DNA from: Alphaproteobacteria bacterium
GTDB taxonomy: Bacteria; Pseudomonadota; Alphaproteobacteria; Micavibrionales; Micavibrionaceae
DNA: 64,000 bases
Reading direction: 5' to 3'
Assembly (NCBI GenBank): GCA_021775955.1
Contig: JAJFGU010000024.1
Coordinates: forward strand, 1-64,000
Shown here: positions 20,844 through 30,222 of the stretch, one piece after another
Numbering within the stretch: position 1 is the first letter of the stretch
Layout of the letters: each line of letters starts with the position of its first letter
The notes under the pieces: model-generated
Databases searched by the model: none
What the model was told of the DNA's origin: nothing
What the model saw: only the letters and a program-made list of their open reading frames with translations
Made by a program: the position numbers and the translations under genes

Positions 20844-21758
20844 GTGAACACGAAAGCACATACCGATATCAAGCGATATGAGTGGATCGACAAATTTTTG
20901 CCAGATCCCGTGCACCCTTACGTCTATCTGGCGCGGCTGGACCGTCCCATCGGCATCTGGCTTTTGTTGCTGCCTGGCTGGTGGGCAATCGTGCTGGCCG
21001 CTGGCGGCATTGCGTCGATGAACATGACGGACTGGCGCTTGATGGCTCTGTTCGGCGTGGGAGCGGTTGTTATGCGCTCTGCGGGTTGCGTGATCAATGA
21101 TTTATGGGACCGTAAGATAGATCAAAAAGTGCAGCGGACGCAAAACCGGCCACTGGCTTCGGGTGAAGTTTCACCGGGGCAGGCCATAGCGTTCCTGACC
21201 GGACTTTTATTGGTGGGGCTGTTCATTTTGTTGCAGATGAATATTACCACGGTTCTTTTGGGGGTTCTAACGATCCCTTTCATTGTCACCTATCCGCTGA
21301 TGAAACGCTTTACCTGGTGGCCGCAGGCGTTTTTGGGCATTACGTTTAATTTCGGCGCTTTAATGGGCTGGGCGGCGGTGAGCGGTATTGTCAGCCTCGA
21401 TGCGTTCTTTCTCTACCTGGCCGGGATTTTCTGGACGCTGGGTTATGACACGATTTACGCGCATCAGGATAAGGAAGACGATTTGTTGGCCGGGATTAAA
21501 TCAACCGCCCTGAAGTTCGGAGAAAACAGCAAAAAATGGGTAACAGGTTTTTACGGCTTGGCGCTCGTTTGTCTGCTGAAGGTTTTTATCGGCGCTTTTA
21601 CGATTTGGCTCGTACCGGTTTTTATTTTGCCGTTGGCGCTGCATTTTTATTGGCAACTCAAGTCATGGAATCCAGAGGATGCCGGGAGCAGTTTAAAGAT
21701 TTTCAGAGCGAATAGGGATTTTGGCCTGCTGGTTTTGATAGCCGCGTGCCTGAGCTAA
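20844..21758 (+). CDS. ubiA: 4-hydroxybenzoate polyprenyltransferase
   Basis: About 304 residues from the GTG at 20844, with alternative starts TTG 20814 or GTG 20817 (the latter has AAGGCGGG upstream). Eight to nine membrane helices. Both aspartate-rich motifs are present: NDLWDRKIDQKVQRT (about 85) and DTIYAHQDKEDD (about 205). It attaches the polyprenyl tail to 4-hydroxybenzoate in ubiquinone synthesis, which fits the aa3-oxidase genes nearby. The ending ANRDFGLLVLIAACLS is typical of UbiA. Its stop directly abuts the stop of the convergent glutamate dehydrogenase gene. Confidence 0.92.
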   Translation: MNTKAHTDIKRYEWIDKFLPDPVHPYVYLARLDRPIGIWLLLLPGWWAIVLAAGGIASMNMTDWRLMALFGVGAVVMRSAGCVINDLWDRKIDQKVQRTQNRPLASGEVSPGQAIAFLTGLLLVGLFILLQMNITTVLLGVLTIPFIVTYPLMKRFTWWPQAFLGITFNFGALMGWAAVSGIVSLDAFFLYLAGIFWTLGYDTIYAHQDKEDDLLAGIKSTALKFGENSKKWVTGFYGLALVCLLKVFIGAFTIWLVPVFILPLALHFYWQLKSWNPEDAGSSLKIFRANRDFGLLVLIAACLS

Positions 21759-24700
21759 TCAGCCGCCGTATAAATTCCGCAAACGCTGCTCGGCAATAAT
21801 CAGCATCGAGAGATCAATTGTACCGCTCCGCCGCAATTCGGCAAAGAGCGGGTCAAGCTGTTTGGCCCGGTTTTCATGTTTTTTCAGCCATTTTTCTACC
21901 AGCGAATGATCCTTACCGGCCTTGCCATTGGCATCTTTCAGGATTCGAACCGTTAGCCCGGCTTGACAGCCAAAGAGCTGATCGACAAGCCCTGCGGTTG
22001 CTTCCGCGCTCCAGTGATCGTCGCTGGGCAGGAAGCGGGCTTGCTGGCGCAGCCATGTCAGGTGGAACCGCTCACCGATTTCAAAATAGGCCCGCGCCGT
22101 ATTAATCAAATTGGTCTTTTGCTCGAGTGAGATGCGAATGATATCGCAGGAAGATGACAAAGCGGGTAGCAACGCAACCTGGTTTGCGAGGCCTTTGGGC
22201 AGTCCGTCGCGCATCTCGGCCTGCATGCGTTGCTGAATAGAGGCTTTCAGCTCGCTTGTGACCAAATCATTGAGGTTTTGTTTGAGTTCGGTAACGCCTT
22301 CGCCATAATCCTTAATGTCTTTACTGATATCCGGGTTGCGGCCAAGCTGGGTTAAAAACCAGGCCACTGCGTGTTCGGCCAGCTGCGCAATTTCGTGCAT
22401 GGCTTTCATCTGTACTTCGGCGGGAACTTTGTTATCGAGTGCTTCGATTTTATCCCATAAAGCTCGCAGTCCGAAAGCCTCACGAACGATGATATAGGCC
22501 TTGGCAATATCGGCCGGGCTGGCGCCGGTTTTGTTCATCTTCGATTTGATGAAGGTTGGTCCCAAACGGTTCACAAGCGAATTGGCCATGACCGTGGCAA
22601 CAATTTCCCGTTTCAGTCGGTGGTCGTGTATTTCTTTTTTGTATTCTTCGCGCAAAGGTACCGGGAAGTAATTCATCAGCCATCCCTGCATGTCGGGATT
22701 GTCAGGAATATCGCTGTTTAAAAGATCCTGGGCAAAGTTAATCTTGGCATAAGCCAGCAAAACACAAAGTTCCGGCCGGGTCATACCTTTGCCACTGCGC
22801 AGGCGTTGCTCAATGGTTTCCTCATTCGGCAGGCCTTCAATCTCGCGACTGAGGCCGTGTTCACGTTCCATGTCCTGAATGTACTCGTCCTGAATTTGTA
22901 GGTTTTCCTTGGCTTGGAACTCACTCAGGCTGATGGCCTGGGCCTGCTGGTAGTTATTGCGCAGCACATGATCGGCGATTTCACCCGTCATCTTCTCCAA
23001 TAGCTTGTTGCGTGATTTGACGTCCAGTTTATGATTTTTACTGGCAAGGATATCAGTCATCAAAATCTTGATATTGACCTCATGGTCGGAGGAATCAACA
23101 CCGCCGGAATTATCAATGAAGTCGGTGTTGATCTTGCCGCCATTTTCGGCAAATTCGATACGTCCGCGCTGTGTTACGCCAAGGTTAGCGCCTTCCCCTA
23201 TGACTTTGGCGCGCAGCTCATTTCCATTAATACGCAACGCATCGTTTGTTTTGTCTCCGGCATCAGCATCGGTTTCGCTCGTAGATTTAATATAGGTGCC
23301 TATGCCGCCGAACCACAAAAGGTCAGTGCGTGATTTTAACATGGCTAGCATCAACTCATTGGGCGCGACTTTTTCTTTCTCAATATCAAAACGTTTGCGG
23401 ATTTCAGGCGTGAGGGTCAGGGTTTTGTCTGTGCGGGAAAAGATGCGTCCGCCCTTTGACAGCTTCTTCGTGTCATAATGATCCCAGCCTTTAACCGCAT
23501 CGAACAGGCGTTTACGCTCTTTAAAGGTGCTGGCGGGATCGGGGTCAGGATCACAGAAAATATGCAAATGGTTAAAAGCACCGATCAGGCGGATGTGTTC
23601 CGACAGCAGCATCCCATTGCCAAACACATCGCCGCCCATATCGCCGACTCCGATCGCATCAAAGTCCTTGCTTTGCGTATCGTGATTGAGCTGGCGGAAA
23701 TGCAGCTTGACCGATTCCCAGGCTCCTTTGGCCGTAATACCCATCTTCTTGTGGTCGTAACCCGCCGAGCCGCCAGAGGCAAAAGCATCATCAAGCCAGT
23801 GGCCGTATTCCTCGGAAATGCCATTGGCAATATCGGAAAAGGTTGCTGTACCTTTATCGGCGGCAACGACAAGATAAGGGTCATTGCCGTCGCGGCGCAC
23901 GACATTTTTCGGCGGAATAATTTTATTGCCCTTGCGATTGTCGGTAATATCGAGAAGGCCGCGAATAAAGATTTTGTAACATTCCACGCCTTCTTTAAAG
24001 AATTTATCCCGGTCTTTAATATCGGATTTAACGACGAACCCGCCTTTGGCCCCCATGGGGACGATGACGGCGTTTTTCACCATCTGTGCCTTCATCAGAC
24101 CAAGAACTTCGGTGCGGAAATCTTCGTGACGGTCGGACCAGCGTAGCCCGCCGCGCGCGATCATATCGCCGCGCAAATGGATGGCCTCTACGCGGGTTGA
24201 ATAGACAAACACCTCTACAAATGGTTTTGGTTCCGGCAGATCAGGGACCAATTTGGAATTCAGTTTAAGTGAAAGGCAGGGTTTTTCACTACCGTCCTTG
24301 TTTTTCTGGAAGAAATTGGTGCGCATGGTTGCTTGTACAAGGGCGGCGATATTGCGAAGGATGCGGTCCTGGTCCAGTGATTCGACGGCATCGAGAGCCG
24401 CATTGAAATTCTTTTCACAGGCTTTGGCCAGTTTTTCCGCATTCTTGCCATTGGCCGGATCGTGCAAGGCTTTAAACAGATCGACAATGCTACGACTGAT
24501 ATCAGGATGATCGGTGAGCGCTTTTTGTATATAGGGACGGCTGAACGGATAACGGATTTGCCGCATATAACGTACATAAGCACGCAGAATAGTGATTTCC
24601 CTCCAGTTTGCGCGGGCACCAAGGATCAGTTCATTCAGCCCATCGCTTTCCATCTCGTTGTACCAGATTTTGGTGAAAGCGGTTTCGAAGTTTTCCTTCA

Positions 24701-26552
24701 CATCCTTGATTACAACCGCGTTGTTGATATCAGGCATTTCGAGCAGGAAGTCATGAATCCACACAGCCTGGCTTGATTTTGCCGGTTTGATTTCAAAAGG
24801 TAGCTCGGAAATGGCCTTGAGCCCCATATTCCCGAGAATTGGCATGACATCCGATAAGGTCAGAGGGGAGCCGGGATGATATACCTTCATTCGGAGCTGG
24901 TTTGCTTCCATGCCATCGAGCCGGTAGAGGTGCAGTATAATTTTGTCCGTCTCCAGGGCCTGTTCAATTTTGTCGATATCGAACACAGCGTGCTTGGCAA
25001 GGAAACGCGATGTATAGGCAACCGGAAAGGCATCTGAATATTTGAGCGTGAGAGCGGTGATCTTCTCTTCGTCTTCCAACGCGGCAACCAACGCATCTGA
25101 GAGAAGCTCCGGCCAGGTTTGCCCGGTTTCCTGTAAAAGTTTTTCGATGTGGGAAGGGTTGAATTTTGGCGGATTGTTTTGATCGACATTGACGATGCAC
25201 ATAACCCGCGCATAAACGGAATCATCCATCGTTGTATAAAAATCCGTGCAGGTTCCGTTCAGCTCTTCCTCCAGTATGGTCACCATTGATTTTCTCAGCT
25301 TGGTGCCGAAGCGGTCCCTGGGGACATAAACCAGGCAGGAGATATAACGGCCAAAGGGATCACGGCGCATAAACAGGGCAATGCGCTGGCGTTCCTGCAA
25401 GCGCAATATATTGAGAGCGATTTTAAGCAGCTCGTTGACCTCTATCTGGAACAGCTCATCGCGCGGGTATTTCTCAAGAATATGACGCAGCGCTTTGCGG
25501 TCGTGGCTGCCCTGAATAAAGCGCGAGGCATGGATTGTGTCCTCTACCTTTTCTCTTAAATAAGGGACGTCACTAACGCTTCGTGAATAGGTTACGGATG
25601 TAAACAGGCCAAGGAATAGCTTTTCGCCTTTGATATTTCCGTTCTTGTCGTAGGTCTTTACGGCTATAGCATCCATAGGAACGCGCCTGTGAACGGTCGA
25701 CAGGCGATTCGTTTTAGAAATAGAAACTGGTGGTAGATTCCGCCTTAGCTCCTGAAGGTTACGCGGCAGCCCCTCTTCACTTTCGCTGATATAGGCCGGC
25801 CTGACTTCATCATGTAAAAGGCCCAGGCTCGACCCTTTTACCGTTTTGCTCTTTAGTTGCCCGCTTTTTTCAACAAAGTCATATTCGCGATAGCCCAGCA
25901 GGGTAAAATTATTGCTGTGGAGGTAATCAAGGAAAGCGCAGTGTTTTTCTATGTCCTTGAGGGAGCGTTTGGTTTTTGCACCTGCGAGCTCTTCCCGGGA
26001 TTGCCTGAGTTTTTCAAGCATGTCTTTCCAGTCTTTATTGGCCGTGAAGACGTCATCAATCGCCGTATAAAGACCTTCTTCCAGGTTTTTCAGTGCCTCT
26101 TTGGATAAAGTCTCGTGAATTTGAACATGAATATGAGATTGTTGCTGATATCCCTTTTCCGGCTCTGCACTGATATTCTTCAGCCGGCTTGATTTATCAT
26201 GTTGCACATATACGATCGGATGTATGAGGAGATGAATAAGAAGGTTGTGCTTGTTTATTTCGGCAGCAACCGAATCAATAAGAAAAGCCAGGTCATCACT
26301 AACAATATCTACGACCGTCGTTCTTTTGGTCTGTCCTTTTATCGTCGGGCAATAAATACGGAGTTTGGGTTCTTTGCGTTTTTTCTGAGCCAGCTCATAG
26401 TGTGAAATAGCCATTTTTGTCAGGAGTGCCGGCTCGAACAAGGCCAGGTCTTCCTCCGGAATATCTGCGCAAATGGTATTTAAAAAATTCTTTTGTTCGG
26501 CGCTGGCTTTGGCAGGAAGGGACTTTAAAGCTTGGGTAATTATATCGGACAT
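21759..26552 (-). CDS. gdhB: NAD-specific glutamate dehydrogenase, large (180 kDa) type
   Basis: 1597 residues, the length of the GDH-180 class. A long N-terminal regulatory half with ACT-like segments precedes the catalytic core: GGLRWSDRHEDFRTEVLG, VIVPMGAKGGFVVK and GHWLDDAFASGGSAGYDHKK. The NAD-binding region follows (VGDMGGDVFGNGML, LWFGGIGTYIK, EGANLGVTQ). It oxidises L-glutamate to 2-oxoglutarate and ammonia with NAD, a catabolic role common in alphaproteobacteria. The frame is intact throughout. Monocistronic in appearance, 87 bases after the TPR-sulfotransferase gene. Confidence 0.96.
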   Translation of the reverse strand: MSDIITQALKSLPAKASAEQKNFLNTICADIPEEDLALFEPALLTKMAISHYELAQKKRKEPKLRIYCPTIKGQTKRTTVVDIVSDDLAFLIDSVAAEINKHNLLIHLLIHPIVYVQHDKSSRLKNISAEPEKGYQQQSHIHVQIHETLSKEALKNLEEGLYTAIDDVFTANKDWKDMLEKLRQSREELAGAKTKRSLKDIEKHCAFLDYLHSNNFTLLGYREYDFVEKSGQLKSKTVKGSSLGLLHDEVRPAYISESEEGLPRNLQELRRNLPPVSISKTNRLSTVHRRVPMDAIAVKTYDKNGNIKGEKLFLGLFTSVTYSRSVSDVPYLREKVEDTIHASRFIQGSHDRKALRHILEKYPRDELFQIEVNELLKIALNILRLQERQRIALFMRRDPFGRYISCLVYVPRDRFGTKLRKSMVTILEEELNGTCTDFYTTMDDSVYARVMCIVNVDQNNPPKFNPSHIEKLLQETGQTWPELLSDALVAALEDEEKITALTLKYSDAFPVAYTSRFLAKHAVFDIDKIEQALETDKIILHLYRLDGMEANQLRMKVYHPGSPLTLSDVMPILGNMGLKAISELPFEIKPAKSSQAVWIHDFLLEMPDINNAVVIKDVKENFETAFTKIWYNEMESDGLNELILGARANWREITILRAYVRYMRQIRYPFSRPYIQKALTDHPDISRSIVDLFKALHDPANGKNAEKLAKACEKNFNAALDAVESLDQDRILRNIAALVQATMRTNFFQKNKDGSEKPCLSLKLNSKLVPDLPEPKPFVEVFVYSTRVEAIHLRGDMIARGGLRWSDRHEDFRTEVLGLMKAQMVKNAVIVPMGAKGGFVVKSDIKDRDKFFKEGVECYKIFIRGLLDITDNRKGNKIIPPKNVVRRDGNDPYLVVAADKGTATFSDIANGISEEYGHWLDDAFASGGSAGYDHKKMGITAKGAWESVKLHFRQLNHDTQSKDFDAIGVGDMGGDVFGNGMLLSEHIRLIGAFNHLHIFCDPDPDPASTFKERKRLFDAVKGWDHYDTKKLSKGGRIFSRTDKTLTLTPEIRKRFDIEKEKVAPNELMLAMLKSRTDLLWFGGIGTYIKSTSETDADAGDKTNDALRINGNELRAKVIGEGANLGVTQRGRIEFAENGGKINTDFIDNSGGVDSSDHEVNIKILMTDILASKNHKLDVKSRNKLLEKMTGEIADHVLRNNYQQAQAISLSEFQAKENLQIQDEYIQDMEREHGLSREIEGLPNEETIEQRLRSGKGMTRPELCVLLAYAKINFAQDLLNSDIPDNPDMQGWLMNYFPVPLREEYKKEIHDHRLKREIVATVMANSLVNRLGPTFIKSKMNKTGASPADIAKAYIIVREAFGLRALWDKIEALDNKVPAEVQMKAMHEIAQLAEHAVAWFLTQLGRNPDISKDIKDYGEGVTELKQNLNDLVTSELKASIQQRMQAEMRDGLPKGLANQVALLPALSSSCDIIRISLEQKTNLINTARAYFEIGERFHLTWLRQQARFLPSDDHWSAEATAGLVDQLFGCQAGLTVRILKDANGKAGKDHSLVEKWLKKHENRAKQLDPLFAELRRSGTIDLSMLIIAEQRLRNLYGG

Positions 26553-26639
26553 ATACGTTGTTCTTCGCTTGTTACGGGATGTTATTCCGCGAGGGCAGGT
26601 TGTTCGTCCGAACAGTTTAAAATTAATTGCGCGTGGATG

Positions 26640-29048
26640 CTATGTTTTTATGCCCCGGCTGTTAAGTGCTTCAACAAGTGGTTGGAGCTGTTTTTCATAC
26701 CGCTTCCATTTTTCAACGGAAGTTTTATAAATCGGCTGTGTCACCTGCGCTTTGCTGGCGGTCAAGACGGTACGTTTTTGTTTGTGTGGTTCCAAGCAGG
26801 CATCATCCCATTCCAGCCCGACAAAGTCGATCAGTTTGCGGGCCTGGTTTTCAAAGTCATTGACCGTGTCTTCGTAATCGATCTCCAGGAAACGTCCGGG
26901 CAGCACCTTGTTCCAGTGATCTATCATACCCCGGTACCGCTTATAGTTTTCGGCCAGCTCTTCCAGGTCATAGGACCAGTACTGCCCACGGGCGAAGTTC
27001 TGCTTGTAGCATGACAGGCATGTATCCATCGCACTGCGGCGTGAATGTATGATTTTTGCATTTGGGAACAGGCAATGGATAAAGCCGATATAGATATAGT
27101 TACCAGGCATTTTGTCGACAATGCGCTTTGCGTTATTATCTTTGACCCTGCCCTGAACCATTTCGATATATTTTTCGCCCAGAAGTTTTGTGTCGTCAAT
27201 TCCCTCTGCGCCTGACATTTTATGAACCTTACCCAAATAGGGGAGTTCCCCGGCACCGTATATATCAGGGTGCGATGCCAGAATCTGTTCCGTCAAAGTT
27301 GTTCCGGAGCGCGGCATGCCGACAATAAAAACCGGGACGTCTGAATCGCAGCCTTTGCCTTCATACTTTTTTATGAATTCGGGCGAATACTGCTTTTTTA
27401 ACAACTCATTGATATCCCATTCTTTCCAGGCATCGTTCGCAACAACTTTGCGTCTCAGGTCATTGGCGCGCTCCAGATATTCAAAAGACTGATCATATTT
27501 GCCCATGTGTTCATAAGCATCAGAGATGGCGTATAGAAGTACGGCTGTGAGTTCCAGTCCGTATGTTTCAATTTTCTTTTCCAGCTCCAGCATGTCCTGG
27601 AACATCGGGTCGTCTTCCGATTTGAACTTTTTCAGACTTGTCATTGTCGAATAAGGACCCGGCAGGTTTTTGGTCATTGACAAGACCTTGTTAACCAGCT
27701 TTTCGGCTTCTTCATTACGATTGAGGGAAATCAGCATTTCAGCCTGGTATTGTATGGCAAGGGGCCATTCCGGCGTAATCCGCAGGGCTTGATCCATGGT
27801 TTCAATTCCCTTCTCCATTTCCCCTTCAGCGTAGTAGACCATTGCCTTGCGCAGCCACGCCTGGGACATATCCGGGCTTATTTTGATGGCGGTATCGGCG
27901 GCTTCATGAGCTAACTCGAAGTTATTCATCCTTTCACGGATTTCAGCGAGCTTCATATAAGAACGTGCCGAGTTTGGCTCACGCTTTAAAGCTTCCTGTA
28001 AGATAGCTTCGCCATCATCAAACTGATCGGCCCGCAATAAAACATCGGCCAGGCTGAGATAGGTGGTAGCGTTTTCCGGATCAAGGTGAATGGATCTTTG
28101 GGCGGCCCTGTGTGCTTGCTCATATTTCCCCAGTTCACAAAGTGCTTTACTGAGATTTGTATAACCATCACAAAAATCCTCTTTGAAGGCAACGGCGTAA
28201 CGTGCTGCCACAGCCGCTTCCTCGAAATGGCAGTTATCTGCGTACGCAACTGACATGTTGCTGTGTGCTTCATGATAATCTGGCTTTATATCAGTTGCCT
28301 TCTTGTAGAGCTCGATGGCTTCATCGCCTTTACCAAGATCGCGCAAAGCATTGGCAAGATTGTTAAGGGCCTCCGGGTTTTCCGGGGCAAGCTCAACGGC
28401 CTTGCGACATTTTTCCTCAGACCTTACCAGCCGTCCCATTTCACGCAGGGCATTGCCCCAGTTGATCCAGATCATGGGTTCGTCTTCTTTGATCTCGCTC
28501 GCCTTTTTCCAAACATCTAGCGATTCCTCGTACTTGATACGTTTGGCCAGAATGATTCCCAGATTGTTGAGTGCGACGATATTTTCCGGTTCAATTTCCA
28601 GCGCTTTACGGCAGATTTCTTCCGCTTCTTCATAGCGTTCTAAAAGCCAGAGCGTATAAGATTTGTTATTAAGCGCGTCGATGTATTCCGGCTCTGTTTC
28701 CAGGGCTTTGCTATAGGCTTCGAGTGCATCATCGTATTCATGAATAGCTGTTAAAACACCGCCATAGTTATTCCAGCAGTTATGGTCCTTGGGTTCTGTT
28801 TTAAGAGCCAATTCAAGGAAATGTTTGGCTTCATCATAATTGCCAGATTGAAATAGAAGAACGCCCAGAAATTGCGTTGTTGGAAAATGATCAGGCACGC
28901 TGCGTAAAATATCGCGGTAAGTGCGTTCGGCCAGAATATAATTTTCAGATTGATGGTGCCCTTGTGCCAGCTGCAGAGCCTCGTCAAGGGTTACTTCATG
29001 TTTTTCTTCCTCTTGTTTATCCTGCGCTTCATTAATATCCGATGTCAT
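26640..29048 (-). CDS. TPR-repeat sulfotransferase
   Basis: 802 residues from the ATG at 29048 (GGAG 9 bases upstream; a GTG at 29066 is in frame). The first two thirds are tandem tetratricopeptide repeats, about 13, with the spacing of A-x-x-Y...Nxx..L. The last third (from about 565) is a PAPS-dependent sulfotransferase: VFIVGMPRSGTTLTEQIL is the 5'-phosphosulfate loop, KIIHSRRSAMDTCLSCY the 3'-phosphate region. Such fusions are frequent in alphaproteobacteria, and their acceptors (protein, glycan or lipid) are mostly unknown. The neighbouring pilus-like locus makes a surface target conceivable. Confidence 0.85.
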   Translation of the reverse strand: MTSDINEAQDKQEEEKHEVTLDEALQLAQGHHQSENYILAERTYRDILRSVPDHFPTTQFLGVLLFQSGNYDEAKHFLELALKTEPKDHNCWNNYGGVLTAIHEYDDALEAYSKALETEPEYIDALNNKSYTLWLLERYEEAEEICRKALEIEPENIVALNNLGIILAKRIKYEESLDVWKKASEIKEDEPMIWINWGNALREMGRLVRSEEKCRKAVELAPENPEALNNLANALRDLGKGDEAIELYKKATDIKPDYHEAHSNMSVAYADNCHFEEAAVAARYAVAFKEDFCDGYTNLSKALCELGKYEQAHRAAQRSIHLDPENATTYLSLADVLLRADQFDDGEAILQEALKREPNSARSYMKLAEIRERMNNFELAHEAADTAIKISPDMSQAWLRKAMVYYAEGEMEKGIETMDQALRITPEWPLAIQYQAEMLISLNRNEEAEKLVNKVLSMTKNLPGPYSTMTSLKKFKSEDDPMFQDMLELEKKIETYGLELTAVLLYAISDAYEHMGKYDQSFEYLERANDLRRKVVANDAWKEWDINELLKKQYSPEFIKKYEGKGCDSDVPVFIVGMPRSGTTLTEQILASHPDIYGAGELPYLGKVHKMSGAEGIDDTKLLGEKYIEMVQGRVKDNNAKRIVDKMPGNYIYIGFIHCLFPNAKIIHSRRSAMDTCLSCYKQNFARGQYWSYDLEELAENYKRYRGMIDHWNKVLPGRFLEIDYEDTVNDFENQARKLIDFVGLEWDDACLEPHKQKRTVLTASKAQVTQPIYKTSVEKWKRYEKQLQPLVEALNSRGIKT

Positions 29049-29428
29049 GCTGCTTTTCTCCGCCACTCTATTTGTTGTTGTTTTTCGTGTATAAAAATAT
29101 TTTCGACCTTGAGGCCATGCATATTATGTGTTTACCCTCAGCTAGTAAATAAGAAATGTGGCGGCTTAAATTTAAGTTTGCCATATAAATTAAATAATAT
29201 TTTAACCAAAACGCTTTATTATAGTAAGTACAGCAAATGGTTTGTTGTAACACGAGGAAAGCCCCTGAATAGAGTCTGTTCGATAGAGCAGATAGTGGGT
29301 TTTCAAAAGGTGTTTTGTGTGATACCGTGCATACTTAGAGGTTTGCAAATACAAAAGTGTAAAAGGATTTTTACGCTACGCTGACTGAGTTAAATTAATG
29401 CCAAACTAGGAAAGTAAGGAGCTTAGCT
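29049..29428 (+). other. AT-rich divergent intergenic region before the orphan DUF4402 gene
   Basis: 380 bases without a plausible gene between the divergent sulfotransferase and subunit genes. GTAAAA/TTTTTAC forms a small hairpin at 359-374 past 29000. No convincing -35/-10 pair was found by eye on either strand. Confidence 0.5.
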
Positions 29429-30034
29429 ATGTCTTATAAGAAGTCCCATATCAAAACAAAAGCGGCGGCGGTGGCAGGTGCAGCCGTTGTTGTCTTAAGT
29501 GGTGCCGTGCCACAGCCGCTGATCAGCAGCGCGCATGCTGCATCTGCAAAAATCAGTGTTACAGGAAGTTTTAAAACAGGTATTACCTTGGCCGCTGGTA
29601 AAAACGCGCAGTTCGGTTCAAACGCTGTGACGGATGTAAACGGTAAGGCTACAATTAGTACGGCCGGTGTTTTGGCGGTTTCAAAAGCTGTTAAGATTGG
29701 TGGTGCGGTGCAAGCCGGGTCATTTGCCTTTACAGCTGTTAGTACTGTCCCGAACGTTGATATTACCGTTGCTAAATTGGGTGCTCTTACCCTTGTTGCA
29801 ACAGGTGGTGGTGGTGGTCCTGTCGGTACCATGAAGCTTGCCAAGATTACCCTTGGTGGTATTGGTGCTGCGGTAACAAACCTGTTATCTGGTGGTGGTA
29901 CAACCGCTCAAAAAGCCGGTTATGACATCAACGCCCTTGTTGGCCCGATCAAAGTCGGTGCGCAGGTAACATGGGGTGCTGTTCAGCCAATTGGTGCTTT
30001 TACGCAGCAGATTACCCTGACCATGGCGTACTAA
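29429..30034 (+). CDS. Secreted DUF4402-like subunit (orphan pilin-like protein)
   Basis: 201 residues. A long signal peptide with a positively charged start (SYKKSHIKTK) and cleavage near AHA-ASA (about 38). The mature protein is Gly/Ala/Val/Thr-rich and cysteine-free, predicted all-beta (FGSNAVTDVNGKATIST, then GAFTQQITLTMAY at the end). The closing alternating strand and overall form recall DUF4402 proteins, and it resembles the other subunits at 31611, 39048 and 39790 in form more than in sequence. AAGGAG upstream and a strong terminator right after make it a one-gene unit, suggesting high expression. Confidence 0.65.
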   Translation: MSYKKSHIKTKAAAVAGAAVVVLSGAVPQPLISSAHAASAKISVTGSFKTGITLAAGKNAQFGSNAVTDVNGKATISTAGVLAVSKAVKIGGAVQAGSFAFTAVSTVPNVDITVAKLGALTLVATGGGGGPVGTMKLAKITLGGIGAAVTNLLSGGGTTAQKAGYDINALVGPIKVGAQVTWGAVQPIGAFTQQITLTMAY

Positions 30035-30060
30035 AATACGCAAAGTTAAAAGTTTTAAAA

Positions 30061-30085
30061 AAACCCCGGAATTTCCGGGGTTTTT
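30061..30085 (+). terminator. Rho-independent terminator after the orphan subunit gene
   Basis: An AACCCCGGAA / TTTCCGGGGTT stem with almost no loop is followed by TTTTTC, 27 bases after the stop codon. Strong by eye. Confidence 0.85.
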
Positions 30086-30123
30086 CTTATGCGCCTGCTT
30101 CTAAATAAGAATCTTACAATTAC

Positions 30124-30190
30124 TGTCACCCCGGATATCGCTTCCTCCTTCGCCAAGGCTTCGGAGGACAAGGCGCTCTTCCGGGATGAC
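30124..30190. repeat. Dispersed palindromic repeat (GTCACCCCGG ... CCGGGATGAC)
   Basis: Imperfect inverted repeat with an inner TCCTCCTTCGCCAAGGCTTCGGAGGA hairpin region (positions 30145-30169). Related units occur at 54920-54947 and 62084-62205. Confidence 0.6.
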
Positions 30191-30222
30191 GGAATGCATG
30201 ATTTTTAATTCAAATGACTATA